The notes: a model not told the origin generated them from the letters alone. Numbered from the stretch's first letter, positions 24,103 through 33,395 are shown. The stretch is 64,000 bases of DNA from Halomarinibacterium sp041392205 (GCA_041392205.1 JAWKMO010000006.1:92265-156264), one strand, 5' to 3'. A program made the numbers and translations.

Positions 24103-24119
24103 TTTAGCACTACTTTTTT
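24094..24119 (+). terminator. Terminator overlapping the end of the tiny basic gene
   Basis: AAAAAGTAG (24094-24102, the last codons and the stop) pairs with CTACTTTTT (24110-24118) around a 7-base loop and runs into a T-rich tract. Confidence 0.75.
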
Positions 24120-24191
24120 CTTTTAAAAACGGAATTATACGTTCTTTGATAATGAAATTAGTAAGCCGTTATTTACTAGTTTCTACAGGTA

Positions 24192-24260
24192 TAAATAGTT
24201 TCAGAAAAACTGAAATATCCTGTGATAATAATATTGTTTAATCCATCAGCCAAGGCTGAT
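24192..24260 (+). promoter_or_regulatory. Structured 5' leader of the RNase E/G gene
   Basis: Two inverted repeats precede the GTG start: AGTTTCAG-AAAA-CTGAAATA near 24198-24217 and ATCAGCC-AA-GGCTGAT at 24245-24260. In enterobacteria the rne leader is the target of autoregulation by the enzyme; a similar role here is inference. Confidence 0.4.
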
Positions 24261-24275
24261 AAAAATTAATGAAAC

Positions 24276-25823
24276 GTGAACTACGAATTATTTGTAAGAT
24301 CCAGTTCGCAACAAGTTGATTTTGCCCTATTAAAAGATGGAAAACTAGTAGAATTACATAAGGAAGAGGAAGACACCGCGTTTTCTGTTGGTGACGTGTT
24401 TATCGCCAAGATTCGGAAAACAGTGCCAGGTCTAAACGCTGCATTTGTAAATGTAGGGTACGAAAAAGATGCTTTTTTGCATTATCATGACTTGGGTCCA
24501 AAAGTCCTCTCTCTTTTGAAATTCGTAAAAAGTGTAAGCACAGGTAAATTAAGAGATTTCTCTTTAAAAGAATTCCCATTAGAAAAAGAGATTGATAAAA
24601 ATGGGGGCGTCAATGATGCCCTTAAAAACAATCAATCAATTCTGGTACAAATCGTAAAAGAACCCATCTCCACCAAAGGACCTCGTATAAGTTCAGAGCT
24701 TTCCTTAGCAGGACGATATATTGTTTTGGTTCCTTTTTCCGACAGGATTTCTATTTCGCAAAAGATAGAATCCAACGAAGAAAAAGAAAGGTTAAAACGC
24801 TTAATCATGAGCATTAAACCCAAAGGATTTGGAGTTATAATACGTACCGTAGCAGAGGGTAAAAAAGTAGCAGAACTGGATAAAGATTTACAAAATCTAT
24901 ACGATCGCTGGACAGCGATGTGTAAAAAGCTACGAGGGGCGCACCACCCAAGCAAGGTGCTAAGTGAGCTAAATAAAGGAGCTTCCATCATTAGAGACTT
25001 GTTTAACGACTCGTTCTCTGCCATTCATATAGATGACGAGACCCTTTATTTACAAATAAAAGATTATGTGCAAGAAATTGCACCAAAAAAAGAGAATATT
25101 GTGAAGTTTTACGATTCCAAAGTTCCTATGTATGAAAAATTTGGGATTGAAAGACAAATTAAAACCTCGTTTGGTAAAACGGTATCAGGTGCAAAGGGAT
25201 CTTATTTGATCATTGAGCACACGGAAGCGCTTCACGTAATAGATGTGAATAGTGGTAACCGTAGTAATAAATCTACCTCTCAAGAAGGGACTGCTTTAGA
25301 AGTAAATATGTTGGCCGCAAGTGAAGTGGCAAGACAGCTTAGACTTCGTGATATGGGCGGTATTATTGTAGTAGATTTTATTGATATGGCAAAAGCCGAA
25401 CACCGCAAACAACTCTTTAACCATCTTCGTGATGAAATGAGTGATGACAAGGCAAAGCACAAGATTCTCCCACCTAGTAAATTTGGATTAATCCAAATTA
25501 CAAGACAAAGGGTTAGACCCGAAGTAAATATTAAAACAAGAGAAGAAAACCCAGACGGTGTTTTAGAAAGTGAAGAAATTGAAGCTCCTATTGGGGTTGT
25601 TTTAAAAATTACCGAAGAGCTTAAAAGACTCTTCAAAAAAGACTATAAAAAGATAACCTTAAACACACATCCTTTTATAGCCGCCTTTTTAACAAAAGGA
25701 TTTCCATCTGTGCGCACCAAGTGGTTTATGGAGCACAAAAAATGGGTAAAAATTCAACCAAGAGATGCTTACACCTATCTCGAATACCATTTTCATGATA
25801 AAGATGGTAACGAGATTAAATAA
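24276..25823 (+). CDS. rng: Ribonuclease E/G family protein
   Basis: An endoribonuclease of 515 aa. The N-terminal S1-like domain (about 35-130, DVFIAKIRKTVPGLNAAFVNVG) is followed by an RNase H-like and DNase I-like catalytic region with VIDVNSG (321-327, Asp323) and GGIIVVDFIDM (361-371, Asp367), the two metal-binding acids. It starts with GTG at 24276: an ATG at 24269 is out of frame. The CPxC zinc-link motif of enterobacterial RNase E is not visible. It processes rRNA and mRNA in the cytoplasm. A terminator follows at 25829. Confidence 0.94.
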   Translation: MNYELFVRSSSQQVDFALLKDGKLVELHKEEEDTAFSVGDVFIAKIRKTVPGLNAAFVNVGYEKDAFLHYHDLGPKVLSLLKFVKSVSTGKLRDFSLKEFPLEKEIDKNGGVNDALKNNQSILVQIVKEPISTKGPRISSELSLAGRYIVLVPFSDRISISQKIESNEEKERLKRLIMSIKPKGFGVIIRTVAEGKKVAELDKDLQNLYDRWTAMCKKLRGAHHPSKVLSELNKGASIIRDLFNDSFSAIHIDDETLYLQIKDYVQEIAPKKENIVKFYDSKVPMYEKFGIERQIKTSFGKTVSGAKGSYLIIEHTEALHVIDVNSGNRSNKSTSQEGTALEVNMLAASEVARQLRLRDMGGIIVVDFIDMAKAEHRKQLFNHLRDEMSDDKAKHKILPPSKFGLIQITRQRVRPEVNIKTREENPDGVLESEEIEAPIGVVLKITEELKRLFKKDYKKITLNTHPFIAAFLTKGFPSVRTKWFMEHKKWVKIQPRDAYTYLEYHFHDKDGNEIK

Positions 25824-25828
25824 CCAAA

Positions 25829-25857
25829 AACCCTTTCAGAAATGAAGGGGTTTTTTT
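25829..25857 (+). terminator. Terminator of the RNase E/G gene
   Basis: AACCCTTTCA and TGAAGGGGTT form a 10-bp stem with one G-T pair and a 4-base loop, followed by seven T residues. Confidence 0.85.
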
Positions 25858-25882
25858 ATACTTTTACTTTTCAACTTTTCTT

Positions 25883-26356
25883 TTGAATACTTACAAAACA
25901 TATACTCTTGATGAAGCCAAAGCAAGAATGGAACGTTACTGTGCCTACCAAGAGCGTTGCCACAAAGAAGTGCATAAAAAGCTAAAAGAATTACGCATGA
26001 TTCCTGAAGCAATTGAGCAAATTATTCATCATTTATTACAACATAACTATTTAAACGAAACCCGTTTTGCTCAAGCTTTTGCTCGTGGGAAGTTTAAACA
26101 GAAACTTTGGGGCAAAAACCGAATTATTCAGGAATTGAAAATGCGCGAAATAAGCGCATTCAATATAAAAATTGCCTTACAAGAAATTCCCGAAAATGAG
26201 TATCTTGCTTCCTTTGAGGCTTTGTTTGAAAAAAGACGCAACCAATTAACTACCGAAAAAAACCTCCTTAAAAAGAAGAAAAAACTCGCCGATTATTTAT
26301 TGTATCGGGGCTGGGAAGCGAATTTGGTTTGGGAGAAAGTGAATACTATAAACTAA
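25883..26356 (+). CDS. recX: Regulatory protein RecX
   Basis: A protein of 157 aa of the RecX family, built of three-helix repeats that bind in the RecA filament groove and modulate it. Typical phrases are YCAYQERCHKEVHKKL (about 19-34), HHLLQHNYLNETRFAQAFARGKF (about 49-71) and YLLYRGW near 142. The start is TTG at 25883; the first ATG (codon 16) would remove the conserved N-terminal helix. Its 3' end overlaps the convergent cupin gene by 4 bases. Confidence 0.92.
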   Translation: MNTYKTYTLDEAKARMERYCAYQERCHKEVHKKLKELRMIPEAIEQIIHHLLQHNYLNETRFAQAFARGKFKQKLWGKNRIIQELKMREISAFNIKIALQEIPENEYLASFEALFEKRRNQLTTEKNLLKKKKKLADYLLYRGWEANLVWEKVNTIN

Positions 26357-27216
26357 GAAATCCCCAACTTAGCGTGTGTCTTAGCAATAGCTTTTTCGTT
26401 TTTTTGATCTATCCAAGATTGTCCTTTCCAACGGCGCATGAGATTATCAAAATGACGCATGACAAAAATATTATAGAGTGCTTTTCCTAAATTTTTAGGA
26501 TTACGGGCAATGGCACGCAAGCTCATGGAAAATCCGGGGGTCACATACCGCATATAATGCCAGTACCCTTCGGGCATATACAACACTTGTCCATGTTCTA
26601 AATTGCCAACAAACCCTTTTGCTTGTTTAAGTGCGGGCCACTTCTCATAATCAGGATTGGCAAAATCAATATCCTCTCTTACAATTAACGAATGTGGTAT
26701 TTTATAGAGGTAATCGTTTTGCTTTTGGTCAAAAAGGATGCACTGCTTTTTTCCGTGAAAGTGAAAGTGAAATATATTAGCCAAATCAATATCATAATGC
26801 ATAAAGGTGTAGCTATTTTCGCCTCCAAAAAAAAGCATGGGCAATCCTTTCATTAATTTCAGCCCAAAGTCTGGGAAACTAAAATCCTTTTGAAGTTGTG
26901 GAACCGCTTTTAATATATTCCAGAGAAAAATACGGTACCGAGTAGGTTCTTTTTTAAGCAACGCCACATAGTCTTTCATCTTCATTTTGGCATGCGCTTG
27001 GTTAAACCCCTCATCGTGGCGTACAGGACGGTCGTCATACAAAGGAACTTCAATAGCTCCTGCTACTTCTGCCATGTAATCGAGATTCCATTTTTGAACC
27101 GCCGGCCAATCATCCACAAAATGCTCAATAATTACAGGCTTTTGGGGCTTAAAATAGTTTTTTAGAAACTCCTCCTTGGTAATCGTTTTTACCCTATCTA
27201 TTTCCTGTAATTGCAT
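26353..27216 (-). CDS. JmjC/cupin-like domain protein (Fe/2-oxoglutarate type)
   Basis: A protein of 287 aa of the Cupin_8 (JmjC-like) class. The iron facial triad is visible as His140 and Asp142 (FMHYDID) and His220 (PEGYWHYMRY). These proteins hydroxylate amino-acid side chains of protein or tRNA targets with Fe(II), O2 and 2-oxoglutarate; the target is unknown. N-terminal phrases KPVIIEHFVDDWPA fit the family start. A -7 element (27234-27241) gives an 11-base leader. No partner gene is obvious. Confidence 0.9.
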   Translation of the reverse strand: MQLQEIDRVKTITKEEFLKNYFKPQKPVIIEHFVDDWPAVQKWNLDYMAEVAGAIEVPLYDDRPVRHDEGFNQAHAKMKMKDYVALLKKEPTRYRIFLWNILKAVPQLQKDFSFPDFGLKLMKGLPMLFFGGENSYTFMHYDIDLANIFHFHFHGKKQCILFDQKQNDYLYKIPHSLIVREDIDFANPDYEKWPALKQAKGFVGNLEHGQVLYMPEGYWHYMRYVTPGFSMSLRAIARNPKNLGKALYNIFVMRHFDNLMRRWKGQSWIDQKNEKAIAKTHAKLGIS

Positions 27217-27233
27217 CTTTTAAAAATAAAGAA

Positions 27234-27260
27234 CAAAATTAAGAAACTTTATGGTAACAA
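27234..27260 (-). promoter_or_regulatory. Promoter of the cupin-like gene
   Basis: Minus strand TTG (27260-27258), 16 bases, TAATTTTG (27241-27234); predicted start near 27227. Confidence 0.45.
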
Positions 27261-27300
27261 TTTCTTAAAAAAAAGGCCAGTTTATAAGTGGCTTCATTAA

Positions 27301-29118
27301 TTATCTAAAGATATACTTTATTCCAAAAAGGAGATTCCCTTTAGGCATCGGCACCAAATTGGTTTCTGAATATGCTTCGTTGAAAATGTTATTGGCAATT
27401 ACTAAAATTTCAAGCTTTTGAAGCTGGAATGCTACCGATGCGTCTACAACGGTATAGGTTTGTCCAGCAGTTCGTTCGGCATATTTATAGACTATGGTTT
27501 GTGATAGGTTTTTAAAGAATTGAGAACGAAAACTTCCTGTAACTTGATGCTTCAACGAGTTAATGGAATATCTTGAAAAATTTACTTCAAGCGCCTTTAC
27601 CTCATCATCAATATACGTGTATCCTAAGTTTAAAAATTGTTTATGGGTTCCTACCGTAAAGTTATAATCTACACTGGTTTCAACCCCTTTGGTGTTTAAT
27701 CCTTGAATATTGGTTGCCATCCACAGGTCCTCTTCATTTTCCTTTACATAATCAATCAAATTATCGGAATCACGATTGAAAAAAGCCATCGTTGCGCCAA
27801 AATTATTTCGGTTAAATTTCAATCCAACTTCCTCTGAAATAGCTTCTTCGGGTTTTAAGTTTTCATTTCCTAATGTGGTGGGATCGCTATAGTACAAATC
27901 GGTGTAGGTAGGAATTCTATAGGTATATCCAGCATTGGCATACACTTTCCAATCCTCTGAAATTTTATACCCTGCATCCACTCCCGGAAAAGCGTGAAAC
28001 TTAAAATCTGAAAAATAGGTAGCGGCAATACCCGGGGTAACATCCAGCTTAGTATTCAAAAAGGCAAAGCGGTGTTCTACAAAAAGGGTAGACATCACAC
28101 GATCATGATTCCCTAAATTGTTGCTTGTAATGGAGACTCTTGCCACATCCACCCCAAAACCGGTGATTCCCAAATTGGAAGTGTAGCTTCCGTTAAATTC
28201 TGCAGCCAATTTATTAGTAATGTGCAAATTTCGATAAATAGAAGGGTCTTGACGCACAAAGACATATTCGTCTTGGTTTCTTCGCCAATAGATTCTTGGG
28301 GAAATTTTCCAATTATTTTTTTTGAATTTTGTTGAAAACCCCACCAAACTGGTCTGCGTTGCTTCGTATTGATCCATTGCTGTTGGTGAAGCATAAAAGC
28401 CATTGGCCCCAAACTTTCTTTCCGAAAAAGAAGCCACCATTTCAACCGGTGCTTTTTGCGTATTGAAGGTGCTTTTCAGAAAATAATTTTGATTGTCATA
28501 ATCGGTATTGTACCGGTATCCTTCCGAAGTATTTCGGGAATAATGTACCAACTGTGAAGAATTTTCAAAATTGGTGTTGGCGGTAACTTGTGCATTCAAC
28601 TGTTTAAAAGAACCTCCTTGCGCACCCACCGAAACAAATGGGGAAGCTTTCTTTTTGGTAATGATATTTACGGCACCCGTAAAGGCATTTTGCCCGTACA
28701 CGCGTGCAGCGGGTCCTTTTATAATTTCAATACGCTCAATGACTTCCAATGGCAATGCCATATTCAAGGTATGGTGACCGGTTTGAGCATCTTCCAATTT
28801 GATACCGTCTATTAATAAGAGTGTTTGGTCAAATCCCCCTCCACGAATATATAAATCGGCCTGCATTCCAAAAGTGCCTCTTCGCCGTATATCAATACCC
28901 GCTACTTGTTGAAGCAAATCGGCTACTGTTGGCGCAGCATTTTGTTGTATTTCTTCAGAAGTTATTATGGTAATGGTTCGGGAATCTTCAGAAAAAGGTA
29001 TTTCAATCCTATTGGCAGAAATTATTACTTCGTCAATTTGTTCCAGAACTTGATTTTCTTCTTGAGCAGCCAAAATAGCTGAAAGGAAACTGAAAAATGA
29101 AATAAGTTTTGTTTTCAA
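27301..29118 (-). CDS. TonB-dependent receptor, BtuB-like
   Basis: An outer-membrane receptor of 605 aa. From TTG at 29118 it has a clean signal peptide (MKTKLISFFSFLSAILAAQ); a longer open frame to 29151 is ruled out because a -7 promoter element lies at 29139-29146. The plug follows (EVIISANR near 30, LLQQVAGIDIRRRG, YIRGGGFDQTLLLIDGIKLEDAQTG, IERIEIIKGPAARVYG), then a barrel of about 22 strands ending GIKYIFR. The short plug and length resemble the cobalamin receptor BtuB, but I find no cobalamin riboswitch or B12 gene nearby, so the substrate remains open. Confidence 0.88.
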   Translation of the reverse strand: MKTKLISFFSFLSAILAAQEENQVLEQIDEVIISANRIEIPFSEDSRTITIITSEEIQQNAAPTVADLLQQVAGIDIRRRGTFGMQADLYIRGGGFDQTLLLIDGIKLEDAQTGHHTLNMALPLEVIERIEIIKGPAARVYGQNAFTGAVNIITKKKASPFVSVGAQGGSFKQLNAQVTANTNFENSSQLVHYSRNTSEGYRYNTDYDNQNYFLKSTFNTQKAPVEMVASFSERKFGANGFYASPTAMDQYEATQTSLVGFSTKFKKNNWKISPRIYWRRNQDEYVFVRQDPSIYRNLHITNKLAAEFNGSYTSNLGITGFGVDVARVSITSNNLGNHDRVMSTLFVEHRFAFLNTKLDVTPGIAATYFSDFKFHAFPGVDAGYKISEDWKVYANAGYTYRIPTYTDLYYSDPTTLGNENLKPEEAISEEVGLKFNRNNFGATMAFFNRDSDNLIDYVKENEEDLWMATNIQGLNTKGVETSVDYNFTVGTHKQFLNLGYTYIDDEVKALEVNFSRYSINSLKHQVTGSFRSQFFKNLSQTIVYKYAERTAGQTYTVVDASVAFQLQKLEILVIANNIFNEAYSETNLVPMPKGNLLFGIKYIFR

Positions 29119-29138
29119 AAATTTGAATTTTAAAAGGG

Positions 29139-29146
29139 CAAAAATA
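29139..29146 (-). promoter_or_regulatory. -7 element TATTTTTG for the BtuB-like receptor gene
   Basis: A minus-strand TAnnTTTG match followed by CCC; predicted start near 29132, 14 bases before the TTG start at 29118. Confidence 0.5.
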
Positions 29147-29253
29147 ACCAACCACTTTCCAAAGACCTAACAAAGAGTTGTTGAATTTCTATGAATTTTG
29201 CACTACCTTAAACAAGAATTTAAAACCTGCTTTTTAACCAATTTTTTAACCCA

Positions 29254-30822
29254 TTGATTGAAAGAGAACAACTTATTTCGCAACTTGACTCCACAACTTT
29301 TTGGGACTTTGTGATTATTGGTGGTGGGGCTAGTGGCTTAGGAGTTGCTGTGGATGCTGCCACACGCGGATACAAAACCATCCTTTTTGAACAGTATGAT
29401 TTTGCCAAAGGGACCTCTAGTAAAAGCACCAAACTATTACATGGAGGCGTACGCTATTTGGCCCAAGGCGATATCAAATTGGTCATGGAAGCCTTGGAAG
29501 AACGAGGTCATCTTGAAAAAAATGCACGTCACCTTTTTAAAAAGTTGGAATTTATTATTCCCAACTATAGTGGGTGGAAAGGCCCTTATTATTGGATTGG
29601 GTTGAAATTATATGACTGGCTTTCAAAAAGATTAAGCCTTGGAAGTTCAAAATATATTTCAAAAAAAACGGTCCTTAGAGGACTTCCTACTTTAAAGATA
29701 AAGGGCTTAGCCAATGGCGTTTCGTATTTTGATGGACAATTTGACGATGCCAGATTAGCCCTTAATTTGGCACAAACAGCTATCGAAAAAGGGGCTGTAT
29801 GCTTAAATTATTTTAAGGTTTCCAGTTTCAATAAAAATGAAGTTGATATCATTCAATCTGTAGACGTTATGGATACTGAAACTTCCAAAACGTATACTAT
29901 TAAAGGAAGAGCCATCATTAATGCTACGGGGATTTTTACCGATTCGGTGTTGAAAATGTACCATCCAAATCATAAAAAAACAGTCATCCCTAGTCAAGGA
30001 ATTCATTTAATGCTTGACCCATCTTTTTTGGCAAGTGATAAAGCTATTATGATTCCTAAAACCAGTGATGGGCGGGTACTTTTCATTATACCTTGGCATA
30101 ACAAAGTAATTGCAGGTACCACAGATACCCTCATCAAAAAACCAAAAATTGAACCACAGCCACTTCATGAAGAAGTTGATTTTATTTTAGAAACCATTAA
30201 TCAATATTTAACCAAAACAGCAACCAGAAAAGATGTCCTTTCCGTTTTTAGCGGACTTAGACCTCTTGCCAAGCCTGCTAAAGAAGAAACAGCTACCAAA
30301 GAGGTTTCTAGAAGTCATAAAATAATTATAGATAACAATCTTATTAGTATTGTAGGCGGTAAATGGACTACCTATAGAAAGATGGCAGAAGATGTTGTAA
30401 ATCAAGTAATCGATTCTTTTCAATTTAAAAAAGTACCTTGCACTACTGAAGTAACCGCTATCCATGGAAATATTTCAGAAAAAACAAACACAGAAGACCA
30501 TCTTAGTTTCTACGGAAGTGATTTAGAAGCCTATCTTTCCTTTGAAAAATTGAAGCCTGAATATGCAGAAAAAATTCATCCAAACTATGAATTTACCAAA
30601 GGACAAATTGTGTGGAGTATTCAGAATGAAATGGCAAGAACCGTGGAAGATTTTTTATCCCGAAGAATTCGTCTGTTGTTATTAGATGCCAAAGCAGCCA
30701 CGGAAACCGTGCCTATGGTTGCCTCTATTATGAAAACAGAACTAAAAAAAACCGATGCATGGGAACAAGATCAAATAAAGGATTTTAATACGCTTTCAAA
30801 AAAGTATATCTTAGAGATATGA
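29254..30822 (+). CDS. glpD: Glycerol-3-phosphate dehydrogenase (FAD-dependent)
   Basis: A membrane-associated dehydrogenase of 522 aa that oxidises glycerol-3-phosphate to dihydroxyacetone phosphate and feeds electrons to quinone. The FAD site VIIGGGASGLGVAVDAATRG is near 20-39, the family block KGTSSKSTKLLHGGVRYL near 51-68, and PWHNKVIAGTTDT near 285. The start is TTG at 29254; no ATG keeps the FAD loop. Its stop overlaps the glpK start by ATGA, so the two are coupled. It opens the glpD-glpK-glpF operon. Confidence 0.95.
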   Translation: MIEREQLISQLDSTTFWDFVIIGGGASGLGVAVDAATRGYKTILFEQYDFAKGTSSKSTKLLHGGVRYLAQGDIKLVMEALEERGHLEKNARHLFKKLEFIIPNYSGWKGPYYWIGLKLYDWLSKRLSLGSSKYISKKTVLRGLPTLKIKGLANGVSYFDGQFDDARLALNLAQTAIEKGAVCLNYFKVSSFNKNEVDIIQSVDVMDTETSKTYTIKGRAIINATGIFTDSVLKMYHPNHKKTVIPSQGIHLMLDPSFLASDKAIMIPKTSDGRVLFIIPWHNKVIAGTTDTLIKKPKIEPQPLHEEVDFILETINQYLTKTATRKDVLSVFSGLRPLAKPAKEETATKEVSRSHKIIIDNNLISIVGGKWTTYRKMAEDVVNQVIDSFQFKKVPCTTEVTAIHGNISEKTNTEDHLSFYGSDLEAYLSFEKLKPEYAEKIHPNYEFTKGQIVWSIQNEMARTVEDFLSRRIRLLLLDAKAATETVPMVASIMKTELKKTDAWEQDQIKDFNTLSKKYILEI

Positions 30823-32312
30823 ATGAACCGTTTATTCTTTCTATAGACCAAGGCACTACCTCTTCAAGAGCCATCCTTTTCAACAAAGCGGGCGAAATTA
30901 TAGCGATGGGTCAAAAAGATTTTAAACAAATTTTTCCGGAGCCTGGTTGGGTAGAGCACAATGCAAATGACATTTGGAATTCACAATGGGAAGCTATTGA
31001 AATGGCTTTTAAAAAAAGTGGTCTATCACACAAACAAATTGCAACTATTGGCATAACCAATCAAAGAGAAACCACGCTACTTTGGGACAGAAATACGGGA
31101 GAGCCCATTCACAATGCCATTGTTTGGCAAGATAGAAGAACTTCAAAATTTTGTGATTCTTTACGAAATAAAGGACTTATAGAAACTTTTAAAAAGAAAA
31201 CAGGCCTTGTTATTGATGCTTATTTTTCAGGAACTAAAATAAAGTGGCTATTAGATAATGTTCCGGGAGCTCGTGAAAAAGCAACAAAAGGGGAACTTTG
31301 CTTCGGCACTATGGACTCGTGGATCGTTTGGAAATTAATGGGTGGAAAAAAACATGTAACCGATGTTAGTAATGCCAGTAGAACCTTATTATTTAATATT
31401 CATTCCTTGGAGTGGGATGAAGAATTACTACAAATACTTGATATTCCAAACTCTATTTTACCCAAAGTTGTTTCCAGTAGTGAAGTAATTGGTCATACTC
31501 AAAAAGGTCTTTTTGATGTTGAAATTTCTATCTCCGGTATCGCTGGCGACCAACAAGCCGCTTTATTTGGACAACAATGTACCAAAAAAGGAATGGTAAA
31601 AAATACCTATGGAACCGGTTGTTTTTTATTGATGAATACGGGTACAAAACCTGTCTATTCTGAAAACAATTTATTGACAACTGTTGGGTGGAAAATTGGC
31701 AATGAAGTTACGTATGCGCTTGAAGGAAGTGTTTTTGTGGGTGGTGCTGCGGTACAATGGATACGTGACGGATTGGAACTGATTAAAGACGCTTCAGAAA
31801 TTGAAACCTTAGCGGCAAGTGTAGAAGATAACGGCGATGTGTATTTTGTTCCCGCATTGGCAGGATTAGGAGCTCCCTATTGGGATAGTTATGCTCGGGG
31901 AACCATCATAGGCATTACCCGAGGAACCACAAAAGCCCATCTTGCCAGAGCCACCTTAGAAGGAATTGCGTATCAAGTGTACGATATCGTAAAAGCTATG
32001 GAAGCCGATGCCAAAACCAAAGGAAGCGAATTACGGGTTGATGGAGGTGCTACTGAAAATAATTTTTTACTTCAATTTCAAAGCGATATTTTTGGTTTTC
32101 CAGTAGTACGCCCAAAACAGTTAGAAAGTACGGCTTTAGGAGCCGCTTACTTAGCAGGATTAGCCGTTGGCTATTGGAAAAACCTAAAAAGTTTGGAAAA
32201 TCAATGGCAAAAAGACCGTATTTTTGAACCTGAGCTACCCATTGAAAAAGCAGAACATTTATTATTCAAATGGCATAGAGCCGTTTCAAGAAGTCAGAAC
32301 TGGATAACATAA
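30819..32312 (+). CDS. glpK: Glycerol kinase
   Basis: A cytosolic kinase of 497 aa that converts glycerol and ATP to glycerol-3-phosphate for GlpD. It has the FGGY-family ATP loop SIDQGTTSSRAILF near residue 8, FSGTKIKWLLDNV near 132, and GIAGDQQAALFGQ near 241. The start overlaps the glpD stop (ATGA). Placed between glpD and the facilitator gene, 14 bases before the latter. Confidence 0.97.
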   Translation: MNEPFILSIDQGTTSSRAILFNKAGEIIAMGQKDFKQIFPEPGWVEHNANDIWNSQWEAIEMAFKKSGLSHKQIATIGITNQRETTLLWDRNTGEPIHNAIVWQDRRTSKFCDSLRNKGLIETFKKKTGLVIDAYFSGTKIKWLLDNVPGAREKATKGELCFGTMDSWIVWKLMGGKKHVTDVSNASRTLLFNIHSLEWDEELLQILDIPNSILPKVVSSSEVIGHTQKGLFDVEISISGIAGDQQAALFGQQCTKKGMVKNTYGTGCFLLMNTGTKPVYSENNLLTTVGWKIGNEVTYALEGSVFVGGAAVQWIRDGLELIKDASEIETLAASVEDNGDVYFVPALAGLGAPYWDSYARGTIIGITRGTTKAHLARATLEGIAYQVYDIVKAMEADAKTKGSELRVDGGATENNFLLQFQSDIFGFPVVRPKQLESTALGAAYLAGLAVGYWKNLKSLENQWQKDRIFEPELPIEKAEHLLFKWHRAVSRSQNWIT

Positions 32313-32326
32313 CTAACAAATAAATT

Positions 32327-33061
32327 ATGACACCCTTTATTGCTGAAATTATTGGAACCTTTATTTTAATGGTACTGGGTAACGGCGTCGTAGCTAATGT
32401 TCTTTTAAAAGATACCAAAGGCAACAACTCCGGCTGGATTGTGATTACCACAGCGTGGGGGTTGGCAGTGTATGTTGCTGTATTAATTGCCGGACCTGTA
32501 AGTGGTGCTCATATTAATCCTGCCGTAACTCTTTCCTTAGCCATTGCTGGACTTTTTGAATGGAATGTAGTCCCATTGTATATTTTGGCTCAGTTTATTG
32601 GAGCCATGTTAGGAGCTTTATGTGTGTTTATTTTTCATAAAAAACATTACGATATTACGGAAGATACCGATACTGTAAGAGCCACCTTTTGTAATACACC
32701 CGCCATTCGAAATGTTCCCGCTAATTTATTTTCAGAAATAGTGGGAACTTTCGTATTACTGCTTGCCGTGTTTTATATTGCTGGTCCCGAATTTACAAGT
32801 CAATCTGGAGAAAAAGCCATCATTGGCTTAGGTTCTTTGGGAGCACTCCCGGTAGCTTTAGTAGTTTGGTCTATTGGCCTTTCATTAGGTGGAACAACAG
32901 GTTATGCTATTAATCCCGCCAGAGATTTAGGCCCACGAATAGTCTATGCGCTACTCCCTATAAAAAACAAATTTGCCGACTGGGGATATGCTTGGATTCC
33001 TGTTGTTGGGCCTATTGTAGGAGGTGCTTTGGCGGCATTATTATTCCTTTTCTTTTCATAA
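32327..33061 (+). CDS. glpF: Glycerol uptake facilitator (aquaglyceroporin)
   Basis: A MIP-family channel of 244 aa with six membrane segments and both pore motifs: HINPAVT near 64 and NPARDLGPR near 199. The Asp after the second NPAR is typical of glycerol-conducting members rather than pure water channels. It lets glycerol cross the inner membrane, where GlpK traps it. It is the last gene of the operon and is followed by a terminator. Confidence 0.95.
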   Translation: MTPFIAEIIGTFILMVLGNGVVANVLLKDTKGNNSGWIVITTAWGLAVYVAVLIAGPVSGAHINPAVTLSLAIAGLFEWNVVPLYILAQFIGAMLGALCVFIFHKKHYDITEDTDTVRATFCNTPAIRNVPANLFSEIVGTFVLLLAVFYIAGPEFTSQSGEKAIIGLGSLGALPVALVVWSIGLSLGGTTGYAINPARDLGPRIVYALLPIKNKFADWGYAWIPVVGPIVGGALAALLFLFFS

Positions 33062-33066
33062 AAAAA

Positions 33067-33092
33067 CCCAAACTCTAAACTTAGAATTTGGG
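33067..33092. terminator. Terminator between glpF and atpC
   Basis: CCCAAA-C-TCTAA and TTAGA-A-TTTGGG form a long stem with one internal mismatch. The 5' A-run lets it serve the convergent atpDC transcript as well. Confidence 0.75.
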
Positions 33093-33119
33093 CCTTATAT
33101 TTTTTGAATTTACCAGAAT

Positions 33120-33395
33120 TTAATCTGCTAAAACAATCACTTTATTATCACTCATTTGTACGGTACCGCTGTTGATTTCCAAAACCCATTTACCGTTATC
33201 TTGGGTAAATTTATTTTTAAACCCTTCAGCAATGGTAGGATTTCCTGCAAACCTCACTTTCCCTTTTCCCAATAAAGAAACAATAGCAGCGTGATTATTC
33301 AACATTTGAAATTCACCTTCCACACCGGGAACGGTTACGCTTTCCACTTCTCCACTTACTAAGGAGGCTTCTGGGGTTACTATTTCTAAATACAT
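33120..33395 (-). CDS. atpC: F1 ATP synthase epsilon subunit
   Basis: A protein of 91 aa corresponding to the N-terminal beta-sandwich of the epsilon subunit (MYLEIVTPEASLVSGEVESVTVPGVEGEFQMLNNHAAIVSLLGKG...). The C-terminal helical domain that inhibits ATP hydrolysis in longer homologues (about 135 aa) is absent, as in other Bacteroidota. It lies 21 bases after atpD; the other ATP-synthase genes are not in this window, so the operon is split. Confidence 0.96.
   Translation of the reverse strand: MYLEIVTPEASLVSGEVESVTVPGVEGEFQMLNNHAAIVSLLGKGKVRFAGNPTIAEGFKNKFTQDNGKWVLEINSGTVQMSDNKVIVLAD

Noticed and set aside
27301..29151. Cobalamin riboswitch upstream of the BtuB-like receptor
   Set aside because: No B12-box or aptamer-like segment is seen in 29119-29253; only a promoter.
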